Assembly (NCBI RefSeq): GCF_907164905.1
Contig: NZ_CAJRAF010000004.1
Span: 806,001-870,000, forward strand
From: Dyadobacter sp. CECT 9275
Lineage (GTDB): Bacteria > Bacteroidota > Bacteroidia > Cytophagales > Spirosomataceae
Direction: 5' to 3'
DNA: 64,000 bases
Shown here: in pieces, positions 28,401 to 36,718 of the stretch
How positions within the stretch are numbered: position 1 is the first letter of the stretch
Layout: the number at the start of each line of letters is the position of its first letter
The notes under the pieces: model-generated
What the model was told of the DNA's origin: nothing
The model's input: the letters and a program-made list of their open reading frames with translations, nothing else
Databases searched by the model: none
Translations under genes and position numbers: made by a program

Positions 28401-28589
28401 GGTTATAGCAAGGTCCTGGGCCATCACCGAAGAAATACAAACAGAAGAGGCAATAAGCAAAAACATGAACATTCTCAATGTCTGCCATGACGCAGAATGC
28501 ACAAAAGAAGAGCTTTTAAAAATTTTAAAAGTACAATTTTTCCATCGCAATGGAATTGGAATAGACGTTCCGTTCATAATAGCAATCAT
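25455..28589 (-). CDS. SusC/RagA-family TonB-dependent outer-membrane transporter
   Basis: A 1044-residue receptor with an unusually long N-terminal extension before the hydrophobic signal (MFMFLLIASSVCISSVMAQ, about 40-58). An internal start is possible, but long leaders are common in this family. The regulatory-like domain (ITGKVSDEKGDPLPGVNVLIKG) is followed by the linker LGEVVVTALGIERTAKSL, plug with VTLRGNRSI and ALFVVDGVPIDN, MNILKGPAASALYGSRAANG, and the barrel. It pairs with the SusD-like_2 gene. The promoter upstream carries a perfect -7 box and a tandem activator-like site shared with two other units. Confidence 0.95.
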   Translation of the reverse strand: MIAIMNGTSIPIPLRWKNCTFKIFKSSSFVHSASWQTLRMFMFLLIASSVCISSVMAQDLAITGKVSDEKGDPLPGVNVLIKGSSKGTSTNEIGAYSLSVPSASETLVFSFIGYSSQEVIVGGRSVIDIILKEDATQLGEVVVTALGIERTAKSLTYATQKIEGKQLTDVRDANFVNTLSGKVAGLVVTQGSSGPGSATRVTLRGNRSIGGSNNALFVVDGVPIDNTNRSNVSSDFGGTNRSDGAANINPDDIESMNILKGPAASALYGSRAANGVIMITTKKGKAGKISTDINSGVVIETPFLMPSFQNTYGQGAGGVSSENASGSWGAKATTYPDNIRDFYRTGVSTNNSIGVSAGSQNVQTYMSYTFNKSQGLLPNNDLSRHTLNLRVTSQLTKKLSVDGKITYVNQDIKNKPYSGENSGPVMNLLKTPRSVDLEKYKVFETPTGTPTYWTSSGIYMNPYWTINRTFADEKRDRSIILGSAKYELTPWLNVQGRVSYDSYIDDYERGFSNLTLLYAAAGGNYERSTGKTVERNLDLIFSGNNKIGKDFGLTYNFGAGSTYNKYSEVGGSATGLSVVNKFDLSFATNLTRISSFSERELQYVFGTASVSFRDYLTVDASVRNDWASTLPSPYSYIYSSFGGNFILSDAVKLPSWISFAKIRGSWAQVGNSTDPYQLDPSYAFNPGGVGGYITRATTLPNANLKPEISSATEFGLDFRALGGRVGLDVTYYNSNTVNQILTLALPPASGFSAQLINAGKINNKGVEIMLSGTPIKTDNLTWQTSLNFGRNINKIVYLHPSIKRATLGAGVRTATPIVAEGGSYGDMEGLTWLKDAQGRRVVSAAGVPVVGPLGIIGNFNPKFTLGWNNTFNYKNFALTFLVDGRVGGTMTSGTEANLAFDGNADYTTAYREGGWVLPGVTAAGETNTQAINAEKFWQTVSQGRYSWGEFFTYSTTNFRLRELTLGYNIPMPSDFFLKNVRLSFTARNLFFLYRGYAKMDIPGLPKRKLPFDPDMNLGAGNFQGLDYGNLPSSRNIGLNLKVSF

Positions 28590-28632
28590 GGTTAGTTAGT
28601 ACAATATATTCTTTTGAATTAATGGGCATTAA

Positions 28633-28691
28633 CAAAATTAAAGTTTATCATTTAAGCATAATGATACTATCATTTTCATTATTGATACTAT
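28633..28691 (-). promoter_or_regulatory. SusC promoter with tandem 21-bp spaced activator-like site (regulon copy 1)
   Basis: On the leftward strand a perfect Bacteroidota -7 box TAATTTTG (+ strand CAAAATTA, 28633-28640) lies 44 bp before the SusC start, with no good TTG at -33. Upstream by 24 bp is ATAGTA (28665-28670 on +), inside a perfect palindrome AATGATA-C-TATCATT (28660-28674). A second ATAGTATCA element (TACTAT at 28686-28691) is exactly 21 bp further. The same layout recurs at 41839-41897 and 49208-49267. Missing -33 plus upstream direct repeats at two helical turns suggests an activator such as AraC. The rest of this 450-bp gap has no gene. Confidence 0.75.
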
Positions 28692-28984
28692 TTTTCAATT
28701 TTTACTGATCATGAGTTACAAAACACCGTTCGTATGATTATTAATTGAAAATATTGTCGTAAACCGGCCAACGAAAAGCCTATCTATTATTTTGGAATAA
28801 CCGCATTATGCAGAATATTTGCCTGGTATTTTATCAAAAACAGAATCATATCCACATTCCATTTTATGATATTTCCGCTGTTTCCCAGTTCCTCCCACTA
28901 GTTCATGCAACCACGGAATTGCGATCAGACACTTTTGGCCTGACAGAGGAGGTAATATTCGTATAATACAATTCGATTCATAAC

Positions 28985-29020
28985 AAAAAAGCGGGTGTCC
29001 GAACGTTCGGCACCCGCTTT
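28985..29020 (-). terminator. Rho-independent terminator of the ten-gene operon
   Basis: Arms AAAGCGGGTG (28988-28997) and CACCCGCTTT (29011-29020) enclose an inner CCGAACGTTCGG palindrome. Together they form an almost continuous 16-bp stem with one bulged T. On the leftward strand it is followed by TTTTTT (28985-28990). It lies 19 bp after the stop of the cytochrome-linked dehydrogenase and ends the transcription unit that starts near 41.7 kb. Confidence 0.88.
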
Positions 29021-29039
29021 GCATCCTCTTGTCTTTGGA

Positions 29040-30809
29040 TTACTGCATATTCCGGACCCTCTTCACCTCTGTCACTCCCACTGCCGTCGATTTATTACCG
29101 AAACTCATCCGGATATACGTCAGTATTTGCGCAATTTCTTCGTCCTTCAGGAAATTATGGGCTGGCATTACGCCATTGTATTCTACACCCTTCACAGTAA
29201 TGGTCCCGTTCAGTCCATGGAGCATTACTTCTATCAATTTTTTCTTATCCCCCGTAACCCATTCCGAACCTGCAAGCGGAGGAAAACGGTTGCCGTCACC
29301 TTTGCCATCCCCCTGGTGGCAGGCACCGCAGTAAAGGTTATAGCTCTTCCCGCCTGCCGCCAGTATTTTCTTTTCCAGATTGTCCTTTACTTCATCCGGT
29401 GTCTTTATGTTAGTCCGGTTTTTACGTTCCTCCATCGCTGCCAGCTGGCTTTTACCAAACTTACTCCGGCCTCCTTTGTACATGATCCGCCAAATCTTAC
29501 CCTTTACGCTTTCAGTGATATAAAGCGAGCCATCAGGGCCCATCGCAATGCCCATGGGCCGGGCTTTTGCATCGGCAGTATTAATGATGGTATCCCTTTG
29601 GGCGAAACCATCAGCAAAAACCTCCCATGGACCGGAAGGAGCTCCATTTTTAAACGGTACAAAACAAACAAAATATCCCGCCTGCGGGTAAGGCGCACGG
29701 ATGGTTGAACCGTGAAAAGCAATGAACGCTCCATTTTTATAACGTGCCGGAAACTGGTCTCCTTGGTAGAAGAAGAGATCATTAGGTGCCCAATGCCCGG
29801 GAAAACCGATGATGGGTTGCTCAAACTCGGCCCCTTTTCCGGCCTTTTTGCCGTCACCACCATACTCGGGGTTCAGCAGTTTTTTTCCTTGCATGTGGTC
29901 ATAATAATAGTAGGGCCAACCCGCATTGGAACCCTCCTTCACCCTGAGAAATTCCTCAGAGGGAAGTACCGCACTTTGCCATGCCGAGTACAAAGCAGGC
30001 CACGTCCTGACCAGGTTATCACGCCCATGCTGCAGCGCGTAAAGTGTATTATCAGCCTTGTTCCAGTCCATCGCCACAATGCTTCGGATGCCGGTTGCAT
30101 ACCGTTTACCATCTTTCTGAAGCTGTCCGGGTTTTTCCGCATCAAACTGCCATACACCGCCATGCTCTTCCAGCTGCGGACAAGGATCCTGCCCTGCCAG
30201 CCCCGGTACCCGGTTTTTGATCTGACAAACATCACCCGGTGCGCCAAAAGGTACATACATGTGCCCCTCATTGTCAAAAGTGATGGGCTTGGCAATATGC
30301 TCTGAACCGTGAACTTTATTTTTATAATCGTCTGTGAGGATTACCTCGGGCTTCCCTTCGGGAATGAGCTGTCCGGGTGTTAGTTTATTACGAAAAACAA
30401 CTCCGGCAGTACTGTAATAAAGATAATCTTTGTAAATCCTCATGGCGGTACCATAGTTGCCGGGGTCCTCGTAATCTCCAAAATTCTGTATGATATCGGC
30501 CTTTCCGTCGTTGTCGGTATCTCTCAGGGCGACACTCCCACCTTTGGGCCCCACTCTCCTGAGCTTCACATAAATATCCCCGTTTTTATTTACCGCAAGA
30601 TGTCTGGCCGACCCGATACTATCCGCTACCACCACCGCTTCAAAATTACCGGGCAGAAACAATCCTCCGTTGTCCGGGTCTCCTTTCGGCAAAGCAGGTA
30701 GGGGACCATTCTGTATAAAAGCAATACTTACGCCCAGAACGAGCGCGCATGGCAACACCGGCCAGGCCAGCGACAAAAACCGGCGGGAGCAATTAGAAAA
30801 ACATTTCAT
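29040..30809 (-). CDS. Exported sorbosone/sugar dehydrogenase-like beta-propeller fused to cytochrome c
   Basis: A 589-residue exported protein with an N-terminal signal/anchor (LAWPVLPCALVLGVSIAFI). Residues about 45-450 form a six-bladed propeller of the L-sorbosone/PQQ-glucose dehydrogenase type, with GSARHLAVNKNGDIYV, VHGSEHIAKPITFDNEGHMYVPFGAPGDVC and MGIAMGPDGSLYITES. The C-terminus is a c-type cytochrome with heme motif CGACH (about 492-496) and probable Met ligand in GVMPAHNF. This suggests periplasmic oxidation of an alcohol, aldose or lactol with electrons passed to the respiratory chain. PQQ dependence is inferred from the family. It is the last gene of the ten-gene unit, 27 bp after the amidohydrolase. 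Confidence 0.88.
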   Translation of the reverse strand: MKCFSNCSRRFLSLAWPVLPCALVLGVSIAFIQNGPLPALPKGDPDNGGLFLPGNFEAVVVADSIGSARHLAVNKNGDIYVKLRRVGPKGGSVALRDTDNDGKADIIQNFGDYEDPGNYGTAMRIYKDYLYYSTAGVVFRNKLTPGQLIPEGKPEVILTDDYKNKVHGSEHIAKPITFDNEGHMYVPFGAPGDVCQIKNRVPGLAGQDPCPQLEEHGGVWQFDAEKPGQLQKDGKRYATGIRSIVAMDWNKADNTLYALQHGRDNLVRTWPALYSAWQSAVLPSEEFLRVKEGSNAGWPYYYYDHMQGKKLLNPEYGGDGKKAGKGAEFEQPIIGFPGHWAPNDLFFYQGDQFPARYKNGAFIAFHGSTIRAPYPQAGYFVCFVPFKNGAPSGPWEVFADGFAQRDTIINTADAKARPMGIAMGPDGSLYITESVKGKIWRIMYKGGRSKFGKSQLAAMEERKNRTNIKTPDEVKDNLEKKILAAGGKSYNLYCGACHQGDGKGDGNRFPPLAGSEWVTGDKKKLIEVMLHGLNGTITVKGVEYNGVMPAHNFLKDEEIAQILTYIRMSFGNKSTAVGVTEVKRVRNMQ

Positions 30810-30836
30810 CCTTAAAAAATCTGATTTGAGGCCCTG

Positions 30837-32114
30837 TTAATGATGTGACTTGGGAGGAAGAGGGATTGCTCTTGCATTCAGGTCATATACTACCTTCCCA
30901 TCTTTAATAGTCATTTCACATTCCAGCTTTTCAGTACCTTCGGATTTGTACCTGGCCACGTCATAAAATCCGAATTTACCTTTCCGTAGATTAAGAATAG
31001 CGACATCCGCAACTGCTCCGACGGTCATATGTCCCAGCTCCTGGTGTTTAATGGCCTTCGCGGCTGCCCAGGTACTGGCTGTGATAACGCTCTGCAAATC
31101 CATTTTTAATGCCATAAACTTGGACATCACACTCAGCATGTCTTTCATGGCCCCGTTCATGCTGCCGGTGTGAAGGTCGGTACTGATTGTTTCGGGATAA
31201 AATCCCTGCTGCGTGGCCGGCAATGCCTGCGAGTATGTAAAACTTCCGCCACCATGGCCCACATCAAAAATCACCCCTCTCTTGCGTGCAGCCAGTACAA
31301 ATGGTTTCAGCTTGTTGGTTTCCAGATCCACGATGGATTCCTTGGTCTCCAGTATCTGTCCGTAAGTATGCGTAAAAATGTCACCAGGGCGCAACCGCTT
31401 CATAAACAAGTCCTCAATAGAAAGCCGTGGCTTACTTCCCCCGAAATCGATCATGACCGGTATATCAGCCAGTTTTCCGGCCTCAAGAGCACGATCGACG
31501 GCTATAAAATCAGGTTTATGAAAGTGTGCCACCTTAATACCAACGATGTAGTCCTTATATTCCTTCGCCGTTTTTGCAGCCAGAGCCGGGTCAAAATACT
31601 TCATATCCTGCTGATATTCAGAATACTCATCACCAACCATCCCTGCACTGGAAATATTAAGAAATGCCAGAACGCGTGTCTGGGAATTATCAATAATATT
31701 CTTTTTGAACTTGGCAAATGAATGGGCTCCGGGACCGCCGGCATCCACAATGGTGGTAACCCCTACCCGAAACGTAAAACCATCCGGAGGGAGCGAACTG
31801 AAACCGTCGCTGAGGCCGCCCTCTTGGGAGGTACCAGCAAAAACATGGCCGTGAATGTCAATAATGCCTGGTGTAACATATAACCCGGTAGCATCTATTA
31901 CCTGCTTTCCCTGAGCGGCCGGAATATTTTTGGCAACCTGAGCAATTTTATTACCCGCGATGGCTACATCCATTATCCCGTTGACCTTATTTTTTGGATC
32001 GATCACATGCCCTCCTTTGATGAGGATGTCGTAGGCCGGGGTCTGAGAAAATCCTGATAACGAGCTAACAAAGAACAGAAAAAAAAGAAGTATGATTTTG
32101 GTACCTGAAGTCAT
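30837..32114 (-). CDS. Exported amidohydrolase/deacetylase family metallohydrolase (cog3964/EF_0837-like)
   Basis: A 425-residue amidohydrolase-superfamily TIM barrel with Sec signal (IILLFFLFFVSSLSGFSQ). Metal site parts: IDIHGHVFAG (HxH), the candidate carbamylated Lys in YIVGIKVAHFHKP, TDLHTGSMNG near the C-end, and an intact second beta domain (VGAVADVAILNLRKGKF). The family is often mis-annotated as dihydroorotase. Some cog3964 members are reported to hydrolyse alpha-acyloxy carboxylates. In Gram-positive bacteria this family sits next to a SelA-like PLP enzyme, and here too the next gene upstream (39 bp) is one. The export signal is unusual for the family and places the reaction outside the cytoplasm. 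Substrate unknown. Confidence 0.85.
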   Translation of the reverse strand: MTSGTKIILLFFLFFVSSLSGFSQTPAYDILIKGGHVIDPKNKVNGIMDVAIAGNKIAQVAKNIPAAQGKQVIDATGLYVTPGIIDIHGHVFAGTSQEGGLSDGFSSLPPDGFTFRVGVTTIVDAGGPGAHSFAKFKKNIIDNSQTRVLAFLNISSAGMVGDEYSEYQQDMKYFDPALAAKTAKEYKDYIVGIKVAHFHKPDFIAVDRALEAGKLADIPVMIDFGGSKPRLSIEDLFMKRLRPGDIFTHTYGQILETKESIVDLETNKLKPFVLAARKRGVIFDVGHGGGSFTYSQALPATQQGFYPETISTDLHTGSMNGAMKDMLSVMSKFMALKMDLQSVITASTWAAAKAIKHQELGHMTVGAVADVAILNLRKGKFGFYDVARYKSEGTEKLECEMTIKDGKVVYDLNARAIPLPPKSHH

Positions 32115-32153
32115 TTTATGATTTTTGAATATTGATTTTTAAGTATTGAAATG

Positions 32154-33362
32154 TCAAGCAGAGGCATGCTGAAGCTCCTCTCTGATACGCTGGGCAACCA
32201 CTTTTTCCTGGCCCGGTTTCAGCATAAAAACGGTCAGCCGTATATTATTTTCCGCCTCCCAGCCGATCACCTCAATGGAAGGAGTTCCTTTCCGAAGCTT
32301 TTCACAGAGTTCGTCACGGGTAAGTTTTACTTTGGTGCTGTCCCAGGTAATGCTCAGTGAAGGGGTATGATTGGCAACGGGCGGCAGTACGATCTCGGTT
32401 TTCACCCCTCCAATCCCTTTAACGGCCGTATCAATCAGTGCAATTTTTTGCTCCCACATTTTCCATTCCTTCGCGTGGTCATGTTTGATATATTTTTCCA
32501 GTGCCACATACATCCCCAGAATTTCCTCCTTGTTGACCTTCTGCCCCCGGGCAATTCCTGCGCGCGGCGGCGCACTCAGCCTTGCGGCGGCAATCAGGTG
32601 TTTTTTACCCATCAGAAGGCCCGCACTCTGCGGTCCGCGCATGGCTTTCCCGCCCGAAATACAAACCAGGTCAAAACCCATGTCATTGTACTTCCATAGG
32701 TTCTCGACGGGTGGCACATCCGCTGCAATATCAATCATGGTGGGCAGGTTGTGTTTTTTTGCAATATCAAGCCATTCCTGGTGTTTAATCTTTCCCTCCG
32801 GCGCTTCCCGGTTGAGAAACCAGAGCAGAGCCGTTTTTTCATTTATGGCTTTCTCCACCTCTTCCCCTGTTTCAACAATGACAATGGTAACGCCTGCATT
32901 GGTAAGCGCCATGTGGTAACCGTTGGCATGTGTTTTTTGTACGATTACTTCCGATTTCATACCAGTACCTGCAAGAAAAGGAAGCTGTGCCACCTTTTTG
33001 GTATCCATTCCGGTGAGTATGCCAGCCATACCCAAAACCAGTGCAGACCAGCATCCGGCGGTTACCATGGCTGCTTCGGCATGGCATAAAGCGGCTATTT
33101 TTTCACCTACTTTATCCTGAACATCGTCCAGCATAACATATTCTTCCGCACCGGAACTAATGGCTTCAAGTACCTCCGGCGGCATTAACGAGGCCGTCAT
33201 GGAAGTATACACTCCGGCAGCATTAATAAAAGTACGCAAACCTAGTTCTTTAAACAGATCGCGTTTAGCAACGGGGGCTGGCTGCGTTTCCAGTACAGTA
33301 CCGGAAAAGCCTCCCACCACAGGCAATGCGGATAAACCTTTTAACAGATCACGACGGCGCAT
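32154..33362 (-). CDS. Tat-exported SelA-like PLP-dependent enzyme
   Basis: A 402-residue fold-type I PLP enzyme of the SelA-like group that includes D-glucosaminate-6-phosphate ammonia-lyase DgaE. The Schiff-base Lys is Lys239 in CISGGKAMRGPQSAG, the ring-nitrogen Asp is Asp211 in TMIDIAADVPP, and FINAAGVYTSMTASLMPP matches the family N-terminus. It starts with a twin-arginine signal (MRRRDLLKGLSALPVVGG), so it should be exported folded with PLP bound. That is rare for this group. A beta-elimination producing an enamine/imine is the expected chemistry. A periplasmic RidA is encoded in the same operon. The amidohydrolase is downstream, the Tat-exported Gfo/Idh-like protein upstream (68 bp). 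Confidence 0.85.
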   Translation of the reverse strand: MRRRDLLKGLSALPVVGGFSGTVLETQPAPVAKRDLFKELGLRTFINAAGVYTSMTASLMPPEVLEAISSGAEEYVMLDDVQDKVGEKIAALCHAEAAMVTAGCWSALVLGMAGILTGMDTKKVAQLPFLAGTGMKSEVIVQKTHANGYHMALTNAGVTIVIVETGEEVEKAINEKTALLWFLNREAPEGKIKHQEWLDIAKKHNLPTMIDIAADVPPVENLWKYNDMGFDLVCISGGKAMRGPQSAGLLMGKKHLIAAARLSAPPRAGIARGQKVNKEEILGMYVALEKYIKHDHAKEWKMWEQKIALIDTAVKGIGGVKTEIVLPPVANHTPSLSITWDSTKVKLTRDELCEKLRKGTPSIEVIGWEAENNIRLTVFMLKPGQEKVVAQRIREELQHASA

Positions 33363-33430
33363 ATATATTAGGATTTATAAGTAAGATGAGTAATGACCAG
33401 CACTATGTTTTAATCAATCCAAAAGGTTAT

Positions 33431-34810
33431 CTATTTCTTTTTGAACGAATCCGGAATGATAAATTCATAACCAGCAGGTGGCCACGGCCCGATGCTCTGC
33501 CCGGTGGGCCGCGGACTTACCGGCAATATGGGTTCTGTTCCCGCAGCCGTGTATTTTATATTCAGAAAGGGCGTCTTACGCTCCTTGCCGCCATCCACCG
33601 CCGACCGGATACCCATGTCAATCATGCCACTGGTGAGCAGGTTACGCTCCACGGGCCCCTGTGGTTTTTCGGTTACCAGAAATTTCTGAATGTTGAGTGT
33701 AAGGTAACTGAAATGGGAATAACTCATACTGTTGTCCAGCACGAATTCCGTTGCCACTGTTTTGCCTCCGGCTTTGGCAGCATAGGCCCAGCCTGTTTTT
33801 ACAAGTTCGTCCAGCATCAGGATAGCTCCTTTTAAGCCGTCATTGTAGCGGACGATCACCGCCTTCGGATCCTTGACGATGTCTCTCATGTTCCCCTCTG
33901 CTCTTCCCTTGATACTGTTGCAGGCAGCTTCTACCAATTCTTTTGATATTTTACCCGCGTCAATAGCCTTCCACACCGCATCACCTGTGAGCCCCTGAAC
34001 GCTCGCCACACCCGTTTCACCACCGGCCCTGCGCTCCACCATACACTGCAGAATTTCCATCACGTGAAATCCGTACGCATCCAGGGAAGCATATCCAATG
34101 GCAACCGCCTCCGTAATTTTAGTACCCAGCGGATGTACCAGCATAGGATCCCGCCAGCAATAGGGAAGGGACGACCCCGCCATCATGGGTACCTTAAGTT
34201 CCTGTGCACGGTCGTAAATCCACTTACTGTCCAGCCAGCTGTATGCCAGGTGTTTGTCCGAAAACAACGGAACAGATCGGTTGGATGCGTCAAATACCCG
34301 AAAGATCTGCTCCAGATAATTCATACGCGGATACATCTTTACACCCAGACGGCTATACGGATAATCCCCGTGTTCGCCAATATAAATCACCGCGTCCACA
34401 GCCAGTTTGTCGCCTCCCAGGGTAAGTGCCTGCGCAATGGTCGGATACAAAGTAGCATTATTCATTTTGGCAATTCTTACTCCGGTATCGTTTGCACCGA
34501 TCTGGTCAATCCAGACCGAAACGATCTGAACCTGAGGAGCTACCATACCGTCGTCAGTAGGGATACCTACAAATAATTTTGTCCCGATTACATCCGCGTG
34601 TGCGCTGTTCCGGTACTGATTGGCAATAAAGGCTACCTTTTTAAGTGCAGTAGGAGCAGCACCGGAGCCGGTTGCTGCAATCTCATTGTCAGGACCAGTA
34701 AGATTAATAAATCCTTGCGGAAAGAGACCTGACAACATGGACAGACTGGCCGCTGCACCGGCTGACTTTTTGATAAACTGGCGTCGTGGGTTGTTTTCGG
34801 ATGATTTCAT
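33431..34810 (-). CDS. Tat-exported protein distantly like Gfo/Idh/MocA oxidoreductases
   Basis: I start it at ATG 34810 (MKSSENN) rather than at a GTG 27 bp upstream, because this puts the Tat motif NPRRQFIKKS close to the N-terminus. No close family is recognised. The layout resembles Gfo/Idh/MocA proteins: a first strand KKVAFIANQYR, then VDAVIYIGEHGDYP, then a segment RSVPLFSDKHLAYSWLDSKW followed by AQELKVPMMAGSS, which parallels the EKP-type block and its following helix. The glycine-rich GxGxxG nucleotide loop is not present (FIANQYRNSAHADVI). Cofactor binding is therefore doubtful, and it may be a non-redox hydrolyase or scaffold. It lies between the GGT-like and SelA-like genes and is probably periplasmic. 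Confidence 0.65.
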   Translation of the reverse strand: MKSSENNPRRQFIKKSAGAAASLSMLSGLFPQGFINLTGPDNEIAATGSGAAPTALKKVAFIANQYRNSAHADVIGTKLFVGIPTDDGMVAPQVQIVSVWIDQIGANDTGVRIAKMNNATLYPTIAQALTLGGDKLAVDAVIYIGEHGDYPYSRLGVKMYPRMNYLEQIFRVFDASNRSVPLFSDKHLAYSWLDSKWIYDRAQELKVPMMAGSSLPYCWRDPMLVHPLGTKITEAVAIGYASLDAYGFHVMEILQCMVERRAGGETGVASVQGLTGDAVWKAIDAGKISKELVEAACNSIKGRAEGNMRDIVKDPKAVIVRYNDGLKGAILMLDELVKTGWAYAAKAGGKTVATEFVLDNSMSYSHFSYLTLNIQKFLVTEKPQGPVERNLLTSGMIDMGIRSAVDGGKERKTPFLNIKYTAAGTEPILPVSPRPTGQSIGPWPPAGYEFIIPDSFKKK

Positions 34811-34873
34811 TCTAAAAGATTCAGGAATAGTATTCACAAATACTGCATTTCATTTCTTCAAAAAAAGCATGGC

Positions 34874-36670
34874 TCACCAGCCCATGGAATATCCGTTCCG
34901 GCGCGGATCGGCTCCTCCCATGATCCAGCCAGTTTTATGGTCAATAGTAATACCTTGTGCACCTCCCACCGTCATGGACCATTCACCGAGGCTGGTATCC
35001 AGCACATATCCCATATCGCGAAGTTCCTGTAAGGTTTTTTCCGGAATTCTGGTTTCGATGATCAGCTCTTTGGCAGGTACCGAACCCAGCTCGTCTTTCC
35101 AGCGGAACCTGGGCGCACTGATCGCATCCTGGATATTCATACCAAAATCAACCACGTTCAAAGCAACCTGCGGCACTGACTGCAGTATCCCGAAACTTCC
35201 CGGCGAACCCACGATCAGCTGTGGCACGCCATCTTTATGAAACTGCATCATTCCGCCGATACACCAGCCCACCGCTTTACCGGGTTCAACACTATTGGCT
35301 TGCCCTGGAACAAGTGTCATCCAGTCGAGCGCGCTGTTGAACACCACTCCTGTTTTTCCGGCCACATATCCGGAACCGAATCCACCGCCATGGGTCTGGA
35401 TAATTACAACCGCATTACCCCAGCGGTCCACTGCCGACAGGCTGGTGGTAGCAAATTTATACTTGTCCTGCCTGGCGTCTTCCATATATCCCGGCACCTT
35501 TTCCAGGTACGACTGCTTTTTCATTTTCTCTCTGCGCTCCTTGATGTTTGCCACTACTTTTGCACGTTGCGAAGCAATGTAGCTGTCCGACAGAAGCATA
35601 GTTACCGGCACTTTAACAAATTTCGGATCGCCGATATACTTGTCCGTATCCATCCGGCTGAGGTAGATGGCCTCCATCAAATGTGCCAGGTACTCCACGC
35701 TGTTATGTCCCATCTTTTTAAGGTCGAAACCTTCCATGATTTTCAATACCTGAAGCTGCTGGATCCCCATGCCCGGAGGAGGGTTGTTGTAAACGGTGTA
35801 ATCGCGGTATTTGACCGAGATCGGCTCCACCCATTGTACCTTATCGGGCACGGATGCGAGATCCTCCAAGGTAATAAACCCGCCGTCCCGTTTAAAGGCA
35901 GCGGCCATTTCCTTCGCAATTTCACCTTTGTAAAAAACATCAATACCTTCCTTCGCAATGCGTCGCATTGTTTTGGCAAGAGGTTTATTGGTAAAAAAAT
36001 CTCCGATCTTGTAGGGAGTTTTGTCTGGTTTTAAAAAAATAGCGGCAGACTCAGGATGCGGCGAAACCCGGTCAAGCGTTCCTTCCCACATGGCCTGGTC
36101 AAATTCGGTAATGGGTACACCGTTTTCCAGGTAGTCTATCGTACTTTCAAAAACTTCCGACAGCGACATCGTTCCGTAATCCTTCAGTGCGCGGCTCCAG
36201 CCAGCCAGGTTTCCCGGAACGGCAGGCGTACGCGGCCCGATGGTTTCCATACCTCCGTGCCCGGCCCCGTCCGCCAATTTTGTATCTGTTTTGATTGCCT
36301 TAGCCTGAAAATTCTGAGGTACCCAGCCGCCAAAAACCAGTGATCGTACCTTTTTATCTTTGGCCGAATAAAACAACATATATCCGACGCCCGCCGTACC
36401 AGACATGTAGGGCTCAACGGCATTGAGGGAGGCCGCCGTTGCGACGATAGCATCTATGGCATTCCCTCCCTTGATCAGGATTTTTTGCCCGGCCAGGCTC
36501 GCAAGCGGGTTGGCAGATGCCACCATGCCGAGCTTTCCCAGGGAGGCGGGCCGCAGGTTGTTCTTGGCTACCTGAGCCATTGCCAGGTGACTATATCCCA
36601 GCGCCACAGCACAGGCCATAGCAAAAGACAAGCCCCCTTTCAGGCTCCGTATTTTCTTAATATTCATCAT
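34874..36670 (-). CDS. Gamma-glutamyltransferase-superfamily Ntn hydrolase, exported
   Basis: A 598-residue exported protein (signal ending LAMAQ) of the GGT fold, self-cleaving before the catalytic Thr408 in ATTSLSAVDRWGN, equivalent to the TTHYSVVD motif. Other conserved parts are GGNAIDAIVATAASLNAVEP, NNPPPGMGIQQLQVL, GGGFGSGYVAG and VGSPGSFGI. The usual D-F-R-E-x-A-P segment, whose Arg binds the gamma-glutamyl carboxylate, reads FGGWVPQNF here, with no arginine. So it may hydrolyse an amide other than a gamma-glutamyl bond, as cephalosporin acylase-like members do. It sits between RidA and the Tat-exported Gfo/Idh-like gene with short gaps. Confidence 0.82.
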   Translation of the reverse strand: MMNIKKIRSLKGGLSFAMACAVALGYSHLAMAQVAKNNLRPASLGKLGMVASANPLASLAGQKILIKGGNAIDAIVATAASLNAVEPYMSGTAGVGYMLFYSAKDKKVRSLVFGGWVPQNFQAKAIKTDTKLADGAGHGGMETIGPRTPAVPGNLAGWSRALKDYGTMSLSEVFESTIDYLENGVPITEFDQAMWEGTLDRVSPHPESAAIFLKPDKTPYKIGDFFTNKPLAKTMRRIAKEGIDVFYKGEIAKEMAAAFKRDGGFITLEDLASVPDKVQWVEPISVKYRDYTVYNNPPPGMGIQQLQVLKIMEGFDLKKMGHNSVEYLAHLMEAIYLSRMDTDKYIGDPKFVKVPVTMLLSDSYIASQRAKVVANIKERREKMKKQSYLEKVPGYMEDARQDKYKFATTSLSAVDRWGNAVVIIQTHGGGFGSGYVAGKTGVVFNSALDWMTLVPGQANSVEPGKAVGWCIGGMMQFHKDGVPQLIVGSPGSFGILQSVPQVALNVVDFGMNIQDAISAPRFRWKDELGSVPAKELIIETRIPEKTLQELRDMGYVLDTSLGEWSMTVGGAQGITIDHKTGWIMGGADPRRNGYSMGW

Positions 36671-36718
36671 AAATGCGCTTGTTAAACTAAAAAATCACGG
36701 CGTGGCTTCCGGTGCAGG

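Noticed and set aside
28995..29708. A 237-codon open frame on the + strand
   Set aside because: It is antisense to the end of the dehydrogenase-cytochrome c gene and overlaps the terminator. The protein has no domain logic, while the opposite strand has clear motifs.
30837..32114. Dihydroorotase of pyrimidine synthesis
   Set aside because: The family is often labelled so, but this protein is exported and sits with a SelA-like PLP enzyme, as cog3964 proteins do.
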